Positions 53,501-63,121 of a DNA stretch of 64,000 nt are shown piece after piece. How positions within the stretch are numbered: position 1 is the stretch's first letter; each line of letters opens with the position of its first letter. The stretch comes from Archegozetes longisetosus (lineage: Eukaryota; Arthropoda; Arachnida; Sarcoptiformes; Trhypochthoniidae), in contig JAEMBT020000003.1 of the NCBI GenBank assembly GCA_018873245.2, positions 9,929,843 to 9,993,842 on the forward strand. The letters are read 5' to 3'. The notes beneath the pieces were generated by a model that made no database searches, was not told the DNA's origin, and saw nothing but the letters and a program-made list of their open reading frames with translations. A program made the translations under genes and the position numbers.

Positions 53501-53546
53501 AATTGATTGGCAAATAATTTATTTGAATATAAATATTTGATTATAG
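50545..53546 (+). other. Intron, 3.0 kb
   Basis: AT-rich. No repeat or coding signal of note; open frames 51041-51232 (+) and 51707-51934 (-) look random. Confidence 0.88.
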
Positions 53547-53940
53547 TTTGAATTCCGATCGCCTAACAATCCAGCGGCACATATGTTTGTCACTGATTAT
53601 AGTGGAACTGCTTGTAGTGATTGGTGTATATCGTGCAACCTTAGAATCAATTTGGTGTTCAATTATTAGCGCCGCGATTCTCTACTTCATCCAAACCATA
53701 TTCAGCTGGATCTCAATGGAAGCGATTCGTATATTTGCAATCGTTTATGATTACAATTGTTGGACTCGATCACGCCATCGATGCTATTATATTCTCGCCT
53801 ATTCATTACCAGCAGTTGTACTACTATTGGGTGCCATCAACTCAGCCAATTATAATACTTTACATCATTGCTGGCTTAATATCAATCGACTTAAATTATT
53901 TGCAATTGTCTTCTTTAGTCCAGCAATAATTTCGACTGCG
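53547..53940 (+). CDS. Cirl: Latrophilin exon: TM2 to TM5
   Basis: 131 codons. Intracellular loop 1 (CLNSDRLTIQRHICLSL) is highly characteristic of latrophilins (usual form …LQSDR.TIHKNLC). TM2 is LIIVELLVVIGVY; TM3 has the disulphide Cys (SIWCSIIS) and ends SWISMEA, where family members usually have W…LEG. TM4 is YYILAYSLPAVVLLLGA. Extracellular loop 2 has the conserved Cys-Trp (HHCWLN) and TM5 begins FAIVFFSPAIISTA. The acceptor is GATTATAG and the donor GCG/GTACGT; it enters in phase 2 and leaves in phase 0. Reading through the donor adds only a short tail before a stop. Confidence 0.95.
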
Positions 53941-54803
53941 GTACGTGTTTTCCACAATCTATGCCTTCGCTTAAACTATTGTTGAATGGGATCGTTGACG
54001 GCGAATCTCTTTAAACCTCATGAGTCGCACACAGAGAGCCACGAAATGTTTCGTGTTTGCTATTCATGTGGTTTTTATTGAAAGGGAAATATTTTTTCTT
54101 AGCGGACAATAATTTTGATAGTATTATAAAATATAAACTTTTCTCCCTATTCTTCTATTGAATATAATTTGTTAAAAAATTAATCACTCATTGGGTGGCC
54201 CTTCAAAACATCGGTTTATATTGAGTACCAAAGCTGTAACCAATTTCACAAATTAATGATAACTCTCTACTTAATACTCTCTCGCTTAATTCAATGGAAT
54301 CATTATCCTAACAAAATTAGCTGAAAATAATTTCCATCCCATGAACTGTTTGACTCTTTTTAAGGGTCTAATAATTTCCGAACAATTACTTCTGCGTTTT
54401 GTCTCACAGTCTTATATATGAAACTGATGTTTAACCCAATGATGACCTAATGATAAGAAATGATTGTCTATCCTTAATTGAAAATAAGCTTGATTTGTAC
54501 AATAAATATCTATAAAAAGATATAATGATAAATGTAAGTGCATTAGCATTAGGTCAGCAACAAGTCATCATAAATGTTAGAGTCATTTATATAAAAGCTC
54601 TTTTGCATTAAATTCAATACAACAAACTCTTCTCTCACACAACACTCAAACCATTTGAATGTTTGGCGAGAGAAACAGGATAAGTGACTTGCCTTGTTCC
54701 CTTCACTTATCTTCTTCTTCCCGATAACTATTCACTTATAAGTTTATTATTAATCTAACTCTAATGTCCTCCTCTTTTCTCTTCGAATACACATAAAATA
54801 TAG
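53941..54803 (+). other. Intron, 863 bases
   Basis: AT-rich, pyrimidine-rich near the 3' end. Nothing else seen. Confidence 0.88.
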
Positions 54804-54934
54804 GGATGTCTACTGTTTGTCATGTTGTCAGTGGTCCGTCTCAATAGCAAAGAAGATCCATCATCGGCCATAGTTGGTCCGCCCTCTAAGACTAATACCA
54901 CTGCTAAGTGTGAGGACAAAACATCTAATATTAG
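54804..54934 (+). CDS. Cirl: Latrophilin exon: end of TM5 and intracellular loop 3
   Basis: Reads GCLLFVMLSVVRLNSKEDPS, then a polar loop ending CEDKTSNI plus a split Arg codon. Frame and hydrophobic-to-polar change fit TM5 running into the third intracellular loop, with the basic end just before TM6 (family: …IRSW). The acceptor is AAAATATAG and the donor ATTAG/GTAAGA (good). It enters in phase 0 and leaves in phase 2. Other frames have internal stops, except an antisense shadow at 54761-55009. Confidence 0.88.
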
Positions 54935-55652
54935 GTAAGAGTAAGACTTAATAGCATTATGCCATGAGTGCTTCACATGAAAGTCAACTTCAGATACGTT
55001 CCTAACCAAAGGTTTAATTAGAGATCAACCGAAAAAATAGATACTTATTCTTTTATTCTTATTATGAATTTTGTTTGATTGAAAATTTCTATTCACTTAC
55101 TTCTCACGTTTTTTCGTATGACTCTTCGTATGACTCGAGGGCGTCTTATATTTTGTGTTAGAGCTGATTGGCAATTGTTGAACAAATCAAATCAGTTTAG
55201 AATGCTTTTGAAAAAATAATATTAAGAACTTTTAGTTCATCGAAAATATAGCCCAATTGATAGGAAATAAGATGACCGAAACTAACAGTGTTTGGCAAAT
55301 ATTTGCATGCATTGTATCGATAATATTCTAGGTGAGAATGTTCAACAAACCAGGAAGGAAAGTATATAAATTTGATGTAATTTTGCAGTTTCTTATGGGC
55401 ATCAGATCAATGATGAGATGCGTGGGCAATAAATAGGGCTATTTTTCTAATAGCAAAAGATGATCACAGTTGTAGTACACAAAACAGAAAGTGCAATAAC
55501 TTTCATCTTACCCAACATATAATAGCTAAACAGATACGCACAACTTCTATCTTTTGCCCTCTTCCAGTTCAGTGTCTGTACCAATAATTTGTTCGTTGCC
55601 GCAAAATGTTTATATCCTACTATTTATAAGTTATGCGTTTGCACCGATTTTT

Positions 55653-55655
<3 letters not shown>

Positions 55656-55717
<62 letters not shown>
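55656..55717. repeat. (CT)31 microsatellite
   Basis: A pure pyrimidine dinucleotide run of 62 bases on the transcribed-sense strand. Confidence 0.98.
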
Positions 55718-55719
<2 letters not shown>

Positions 55720-55904
55720 TCGCGTTTACGAATATTCAAATTGAATGACAGCTATTTGTAAATCCTATACATAACTTTCAGACTATGAGGTATTTGGTTG
55801 CAAATCATCCCTGGGGCTGATCACGACTTGTTTGGCTCTTTTCAATGAGTTCTTTCTCTCTATTCTTTTTAAAACTGTTCAGATGCTCACAAAAACTGTT
55901 TTGA

Positions 55905-55932
55905 AGCCTTTTCTCTTTTTAGAGAAAAGGCT
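55905..55932. repeat. Perfect 12-bp hairpin, 4-base loop
   Basis: AGCCTTTTCTCT and AGAGAAAAGGCT are exact reverse complements separated by TTTT. It lies between two copies of TTGTTTGGCTC (near 55828 and 55950). Confidence 0.9.
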
Positions 55933-56649
55933 CGTCAAACTATTTCTTGTTTGGCTCAGTTCTTAAGGCGAATGGTGTTTGAGAGGCCCGTGCGATTAAT
56001 AGTTTTGGTATATTGTTGACCCCAGTGGGAGCTTAACTTTAATTCAATATTGGGCAGGTATTAAAACTCGCAAACTTGTCAACATCTTTGCTATCGAAAC
56101 CTGTTAGGAACATACCAATGAATTGCTATTTATTTTTTAAGATCCTTAATATCTGTCACTTTTAAATCAGTGCATACCATTTAGAAACCGAGAGTAACTT
56201 CTCATTTGTCTACTGAGGGAAAATATTTCAGGAACTGTTTGTTGTCTTCATTTTGCTAAACGATTGTTCAGAACAAGAATAGGAATGTATTCTCAGTGAA
56301 CTTGAGCTGAGATAAAGTATTGTATAATTGAATATAAAGTGACAAGAAAAGTGGCTCTGATTTGGAGCTATTGAAATTCCGTCATATGTTTGATAACTAA
56401 ATAAATTGCTTTGTTATTAACCTTGAATAGTGAAAAATGTGAAGATGAAAAATGATGAAAAATGTGAAGATCTAAACTCTAGATAAAATTTTAATAATAC
56501 ACATAGAAATATAAAGACTCTTTTATCCATAAATTTTGCTCATCTCGACCATTGATTTTTAATTCCGTCATATTTGATAAGCATTTAGATGAAGATTAAA
56601 AATATTTTAGTAAATACTAAAGCATATAATTATCTGTTTATAACATCAG

Positions 56650-57092
56650 GTCATGGTGTCGATCAATATTAATCGTATGGATGTGTCAATCGTTGTGTTG
56701 GTCGATGGGATGCGCCTATCTAACATACGAGACCGAACCGTTCGCTTATTTATTCACAGTCTTAAACATAATCCAATCGATCGTCTTATTTATCTACTGT
56801 TGCGCCAAAAACGACAAGGTCCGCGATGGCATCCATAAATCAATGTCAGGCGCCTCATGGCTTCCAGAGTGCATTCGAGGCTCGAAACCAGTGCCACCGG
56901 ATGCCACCCAAGCCGGACAGACGGCACATCTGTTCTCCATAGCGGCCAATGGAGTGATGACTCCGCCGTCGCCAATGATCAGACCTTCTGGTCACCATCA
57001 CGGGCAACAACAAACAAGTGGCGGATCTCTCCAACAACTCAGTGTGGGTACCAATACTCAGACTCATCTGACTTATCAAACTCCCCCACCAG
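56650..57092 (+). CDS. Cirl: Latrophilin exon: TM6, TM7 and proximal cytoplasmic tail
   Basis: Begins (R)SWCRSILIVWM, the family RSW start of TM6, then LCWSMGCAYLTYETEPF (TM6 end with the conserved Trp and the loop) and AYLFTVLNIIQSIVLFIYCC (TM7, family form AY.FT..N..QG.FIF.FHC). KNDKVRDG is the start of the tail, followed by ASWLPECIRGSKP, close to the SWLPKC motif of insect CIRL, and a Gln/Ser/His-rich stretch. The acceptor is AACATCAG and the donor CCACCAG/GTATTG; it enters in phase 2 and leaves in phase 1. Other frames here are shadows. Confidence 0.95.
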
Positions 57093-59344
57093 GTATTGCA
57101 CAGACCTCCGCACGACTAGCACTACCACCGAATGCGTTCATTTGTTTCATTTTATGCGCTTCTGCTCTTCTCCTAATCACATATTGTTCACACCTCTTCT
57201 CCTCTCATTTCTACCTCTATTTTTGTTTTCAACATTCAATTATTTGATTCGTGTTTGACTTTATTTTTTCCTTTTCCACCTCTGATTTGCTTTAATACGC
57301 AATTCACGCTTTTATTGCTTTATTCCCTGCATCTCATAACGCAAAGCATGGCTTTTGGCTTCAGTCCTTCGACTTCACTACTTTTTGACTAATATTAATG
57401 CCCAAATTTTTTGCTGTTCAGTATTTGCCACTTTTGGCAGGGATTCAGTCGATTATCGCTTTTCTTCTCTTATGGATATTTTTACCCAATAATTGAATTT
57501 CGCACAGTTTTCATAACGCATTTTCATTAATTAACAAAAATATTTTTCAAGTTTTTGTTATTCTCAAACTCATATTAGGTACTGAAAAAAGTTTGCATAA
57601 AATCTGTTTTTATGCATTGAGTTGATATCGATTTTTCTAAAAAAAAAAATTTCTTTAATTTCTTTTTTCTCTGGTTAAGTGCTATTTGATCTACAACTCC
57701 ATTAACCGAATATTACAGAACTTGCGAGTTATGAAATAACTCAGACACTAGTATTGATTTCTTAAAAATTTCTTCTCCTTTATATCTTTAATGAACAAAG
57801 AAAAGAGTTTAGGATAACTCTTTTTTCTGTAACTCTATTCGACTCGATTCCGGTTCTGCTCATGATTAACGTTTGGTCTACTATTGATGTGATGCATTGC
57901 TATATAAATAATGCTTCAAAAGTCTAAAGTGCAAACTCTAACTTTTTGGTGGTAATCGACTATTTTTCTAGAAAAAAAAGATCACTAAATGCATGCGATA
58001 GTTCACTATTTCTTACGTCGAAAGTAGAGACGCTCTCTTTTTCTGTTCAATAGTAACAAACATTGTGTATATTTTTTCATTTAAATGTAGTCCTTATTCA
58101 AGACATTCTCTCGTTTGAATATAATTCATGCGAACATACAATTGCACTCAATCTCTTCAGGTTTTGTTATTCACCCTCAAAAAAGGGAAAGTTTGCTTTC
58201 ATACAGAAAAATTATTACATTTTTTGAAGTCATATACCAACCGATTCGCCTTTTTTTACTCCCATAACATTTCTATCCCTACGGAAGTTCTTCTATTATT
58301 ACCGGAATTATATTTTTTCGCTTCAAGTAATTGGACCGTTTTATGAATAGAATTTTAAAAAATAGTTTTTAAAAATTATTATTCAAATTAAAAGTCAGTC
58401 AGTATGCATCAATTTTTCAAAATAGAATCTGAAGTCCTAAAAAACTACCTTTTTCATTACAAGGCTAGGAATTGTGAAATATTAAAAAATTTTATACCTA
58501 TCAATAAGTTATTTTTGATAAGTTTTCGATCGGGAGAAAGATTAAGCTACCGTTAGGTTAGGAAAATAAATTATATTAAACTTATTTTGCAAACATAAAA
58601 GAGAGGAAAGATTTATACCCAACATTTTACAATATATAACCTAATTTACTGCTAATATTTATTTTACGTAATTAAGTTAATAATAACTAATGCAGACCAA
58701 ACAGTTGACATTTAATGAATTGTTCGAACAATTAAGTTTAACTTAAATTTACTTTAAACAAAATTTTAGTGCAAATACTGAACAGCAATCAATAAAATTA
58801 TAAAACTTTGTGCAAATGAACTTTTCTGCAACTTTTGCATCACATTATATATTCTGCCATTTGAAAAGAAGCCAATTTGATCCCATTTAATCCTTTTCCG
58901 CATGATTCAGCCCTTCCAATGTACTTGAGCCCCCATCGAGTCCCGATGAAAATCCGTCCAAAAATATCAGAATGTAAAATACATAAATAGAGAAACACAT
59001 TAAGACTTAAAGTATTATGAGAATTACGATTGTGATCTCAGTTCGAAACATTAAATACCCCTCCGACACATTAAAGCGAGAGAGAAAAAAATACTATCAA
59101 ATGTATTAAGCATTTAATAAAAAATATTGCCATTACTATTTTGGGACAATTTATCACTGAAGACATTTTTATAACTTAAAACATCTCTCAGGCTTACAAC
59201 AAAAAAAGTTTAATCTACTGTAGAATAGATTTATAAATAAGTCTATGTATATTTATGATTATATATCAATATTGAACTTTTGTTGCTATGCTTTTTCTCT
59301 TTTATTATATTAGTTGCCATATCATTATTGGAATACGAAGTCAG
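57093..59344 (+). other. Intron, 2.25 kb, with one possible cassette exon
   Basis: AT-rich apart from a GC-richer 63-base block at 58911-58973, listed separately. Confidence 0.8.
58911..58973 (+). other. Cirl: Possible 63-base cassette exon in the tail
   Basis: A GC-richer block follows a good acceptor (CCTTTTCCGCATGATTCAG) and ends at a weak donor (GAAT/GTAAAA). Length is 63 bases with phase 1 at both ends, matching the phase of the flanking junction (57092 to 59345). In that frame it reads LPMYLSPHRVPMKIRPKISE. Another frame is also open and looks protein-like (PSNVLEPPSSPDENPSKN), so the frame, and its being an exon at all, is uncertain. Confidence 0.28.
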
Positions 59345-59455
59345 GTCCGCCTCAGTACGAGGACCACAAGTCCGTTATGCGAGCCATGGAGGACAACAAG
59401 CAATTGTTAATAAAGAGCAACATCAACAGCAACAGCTCAGGATTCATCACACAAG
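59345..59455 (+). CDS. Cirl: Latrophilin exon: cytoplasmic tail, 37 codons
   Basis: Reads GPPQYEDHKSVMRAMEDNKQ, then LLIKSNIN and a Ser/Asn stretch ending FITQ. The acceptor is GAAGTCAG after a pyrimidine-rich tract and the donor ACAAG/GTATTA. Phase 1 at both ends and length 111 make it a symmetric exon that can be skipped or included without a frameshift. The PPQYE string resembles a PPxY-like or SH3/WW-binding proline motif, but that is only suggestive. A competing frame over the same bases (59280-59462) is out of register with its neighbours. Confidence 0.8.
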
Positions 59456-59946
59456 GTATTAGTCATACATTTTTCCTTTCATACAACTATGAATTATGAA
59501 GTTTTAGGGCAAACACCTCACAATTCAGAGCTTTATTTGATGAATAGTTGGGATTAAGCGACAAAAACAATAATATTAAATATTTATTTTCGTATTTAGT
59601 TTATATCTATCATCAGGTATTTTTTCAATTATGTTTTAGTAGGTCATAAGTTTATTTGTTGCAATTATCCTCAAATTCTTTAAATTATTCTGAAAGAATG
59701 CCTTTTAGAAAATAATAGTAAAATAGACTGAAAAATACTATTCGATAATTAGTTACTTAGGGTTAAATAAATATTTAAATAACTGAGAAAAAAGTAAAAT
59801 AACAAGAATTCAATCGACAAATATTGACACTCGCTTGATATAAATACTATGAAAACTCCTAAGGAATAGTCTATTCTTCAGAATAAGGAATAGGGTACAA
59901 AAGCTAAAGAAAAGAGATCGAAAGAAGAAGGTAAAACAGTCGTCAG

Positions 59947-60079
59947 ATCGAAAATCAGTGCATGGGCATCGAAAAAAACTTCAATTCAATGTTAAGTGGA
60001 GCGCAATCGAACGGCTATGAGAAGGAATCAGATGCTGGCAAGGCTTCCACTAGTGGTTCACTTGCTTTCTTAGCTTTAG
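59947..60079 (+). other. Cirl: Possible alternative tail exon
   Basis: A protein-like frame (MGIEKNFNSMLSGAQSNGYE, then KESDAGKASTSGSLAFLALG) between AG sites at 59946 or 59958 and a donor TTTAG/GTGATG. It leaves in phase 1 and would join in frame to 63122. However, both acceptors give phase 0 entry while the preceding exon leaves in phase 1, so an unseen small exon, another donor upstream or an alternative start would be needed. The frame is closed upstream by a TAA at 59932. Confidence 0.4.
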
Positions 60080-62216
60080 GTGATGCTGATTGAATTGCTG
60101 AAAAATGCAGTCAGACATTTGTCACTTCAACCTATACTCACACTACTAGTGAGCCAAACAAGCAAACAGTTAGTTATAGTTAGAAAGAGAGGAAACTGTG
60201 TCGCTTATACACAGCACAAAAAACGTCCTATTATTGTTTCACTCTTACACTCAAAATCACGTTCAGATATCACTTCTTCTACTTCTACTCACTTCTACTC
60301 TATATTTTTCTAACTTTGAGATAACTCTGGCATCACTTTTGTATTTGTAATGCTGGCAACGGATTCAGAATTTAGAAATAGAAAGAAGAACATGACAGTC
60401 ATTCAGATCACTATTTAAGTAATAACTAATTTCAAACGCAGAGACTTTTCTTCTTCTTCTTCTCCTTCTTCGGCTCTTCTTCAGCTATGTTTAAGATATT
60501 TGATTAGTTTGATTACTTTTTACTCTCATTCCTTACTTTCTGCCAAATAGTAGTCTCCGATTTCTGGTAATAAGAGCTGACATTCCGAGATTTGTATTCA
60601 TTAACAGTATTTGTTGGTAATATATATTTGAGAGTTAATACGTAAACACTAAATCCATAATCAATACACGATATGGAACGCCAAAGCATTAAAACTGATT
60701 GAGAAAATTGAAGCAAAAATCAAAATATAATTCAATTGAAGCAGTTATTGATCAGATAAAAAAGCTTTTTTGGGTGACATCACTTCTGGTAATCTGATTC
60801 GATATTGGATTTATTATTTTTCGGAGAGCAAATAGATTTATATGCAGTCATTATTTTTTAAATATGAACAATAAATCGTCGATCAGTGAGGGAGAGATCG
60901 GTAATCACATTGAGTTGCAGTTAATGGACAGTTAATAAAAATATATCATCAGAAACAGTATGTGATCCATACGGAAAAAACAGTGTCTGGGTATTGATAG
61001 CAGATTTACAGTTAATAATGATAAAAGTTTAACATTGGCTCAAAAACATAAGACCAGAAAAGAGAGAGCTCACAATCTCAATCATAGATTGCATGTATTT
61101 CTCAATTGGATTTTTATTCCGATAGATCTCTGAATCTGTGACTTTCATCCCTCTATTGCTACTCTTGTCTGGTGTATATATGAATCTGACTTTCATTCTC
61201 CTCCTCTTTAATTCCCTCCTGACTTCAACTTTTATTGCATTTGCTTCAATTTCTTCTACTTCTTCTACTTCTTCTACTTTTGCCACTAACTCGTAAGCGT
61301 CTTATAGTTTTTGATACTACTTGTATCACATTTTTCAGTCAGTTCTCGTTGAAAGTTAACTGATTGATGAAATTATCTGAAGCCTAAACCTCAATAAAAT
61401 CAATTGAAATAAATAGGAGATTTATGAGGAGAAGGCAAAACAGAATAAGTGAAGTGATAGAAATGTTTTGGTTGAACTGGTGCTCAATAGTGAAAGTGTT
61501 TATCGCTTATAAGACAGAGTTTACTTTATGTGGTCATAACTGTTCTTTAAACATATGGAAGGCATCATATATTTTATTTTGTTAGCCATGAATCACATGA
61601 CATCATATCCAATGACGAGTAAACGAAACAATCATAAAACAAAAGCAGACTAACAAAACCTTTATATAAACGAAGCAAAGGATCAGATGAGAGAAACACC
61701 AATTGCTTGCCTTATGTTCCTATCATTTCTATCATTATTTTGCGATTCTTTTCTTCTGTTTTTGTCTTGGATTTGAAACGAGATTTACTTTTTATGTGAT
61801 GCTTACGTTCAAACAAAGCGATAGAAAACTATAGAAAAATATTGAGAAATAAATTGTCCAAATAGGCTTTTGGCGATAATATGAACAATTTTCAAGTTAT
61901 TCTCTGAGTTATAGCTAGAAAAATCTGAAAATCATTTCATAAAAATATAATATTTTCAATACTCTTATTTCTATTTCTGTTAAGGTTAGGCATTAGACTG
62001 AGTTTTTTCAAAGTAGTAATAGCAGCAAAAAAGTCAAAATACTATGCGTTAAGTTAAAGGCAGATCGTTTAGGACTAGAGAATAGAGAAATAGGCCGTTA
62101 GTATCGACCCTTATTTTTTGTCAATTTTGATTCCTTTTAGTAAATGTATTGATGTTTCTATAATGATGATTGGAAGAGAAGATTTTTTGTTTGGCATAAC
62201 CAGAAACTAGTGAGAG

Positions 62217-62220
<4 letters not shown>

Positions 62221-62269
<49 letters not shown>
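62221..62269. repeat. (AG)24 microsatellite
   Basis: A purine dinucleotide run of about 49 bases; the Ser/Leu open frame on the minus strand is a consequence of it. Confidence 0.98.
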
Positions 62270-62273
<4 letters not shown>

Positions 62274-62861
62274 TAAAAAACATAACATAAAGCCAAATAA
62301 GATAAAAAGCAAAACTAATAAGCGACTTACAAAATAGTTTAGTACTAACACGAGTTGTGCCTCTCCTTTGCCACTAGTTTTTTCTTTTTCCTCCGATTGC
62401 CGTTCATTTGAGTCCTAAATCACTTTTTTGCCTTAGTTTGCTTCGCAATTGATTTATTATCTCATTTGATGGCAAACACACACAAATGAAGCAGAGACGC
62501 AGGAGTAGTAGTAATGGTAGCTCTAGAAAAATGTCTTCTTGTAAAGTCTTCCAGTCAGGCTCTGATGCCTTTCCCTTTAAAACTACTTTATGCACATTTT
62601 TCTTTCAGTTTTTCGGATGCAACAGACACCTAATGCTTAACACTTCCCATTAGACTGAAATCAAAATAATGATTTCGTTTTCCTAAAACAAATCGAATAT
62701 AATATCAAAAATTGAACTTTATTTACAATCAAAGGTTGTGAGTTTGATGGCTTTGTTAAATAAGTAATATTATGGTTTGCGAGAGACGTTTTAGGAATTT
62801 GTCAATCGATTCAAAGATGGTTAATCAATAGAATCGTTACCTCTTGCATTGAAAGTTAGGC

Positions 62862-62967
62862 GAATCGAGAGCTACAAACTCGAGGAGTAGTGCGTTTATT
62901 GAGAGCCGCCAACTGTAATCTTATTGAATTATTTGCCTCAAAATTTTTGCAATCTCTCCATTAATCT
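62862..62967 (+). other. GC-richer patch with coding-like frame, unrecognised
   Basis: After a TAG at 62860-62862 a frame reads ANRELQTRGVVRLLRAANCN and on to a TAA. Upstream in the same frame, after about 62780, lies another protein-like stretch (VLGICQSIQRWLINR) that faintly recalls a helix-turn-helix of a transposase, split by the stop. All three frames are partly open. It may be a decayed transposon fragment or chance. Confidence 0.15.
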
Positions 62968-63121
62968 AAAAGTTAGCCTAAAATTCAATAACCACGAATG
63001 TTTAGCTTATTCCTAAGATTATAAACGAGTGTTTGTCCTGAACTGTGGGTTCAATGAATAAGATTGAAAAAGGATTTTTCATAAGAATGATTAAAGTGAA
63101 TGCATAATATTTGTTGATCAG

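Larger units (their letters stand above)
54935..56649 (+). other. Intron, 1.7 kb, with long (CT)n tract and hairpin
   Basis: Contains a 62-base CT tract at 55656-55717 and a perfect 12-bp hairpin at 55905-55932. I tested the hydrophobic frame near 55780 as an extra TM segment and rejected it. Confidence 0.85.
59456..63121 (+). other. Intron, 3.7 kb, with possible exons and long (AG)n tract
   Basis: Holds a coding-like block at 59947-60079, a 49-base AG tract, TTC/TTCTAC-type trinucleotide stretches near 60440 and 61250, and an odd GC-richer patch at 62862-62967. Confidence 0.75.

Noticed and set aside
55778..55900. Hydrophobic frame (…LGLITTCLALFNEFFLS) considered as an extra TM6 exon
   Set aside because: With the TTTCAG acceptor and the phase left by the exon ending at 54934 it hits a stop at once, and the true TM6 (SWCRSILIVW…) is found in frame at 56650.
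56653..57258. Four other open frames over the TM6-TM7 exon, on both strands
   Set aside because: They are shadows of the coding frame that begins RSWCRS; none has transmembrane or family features.
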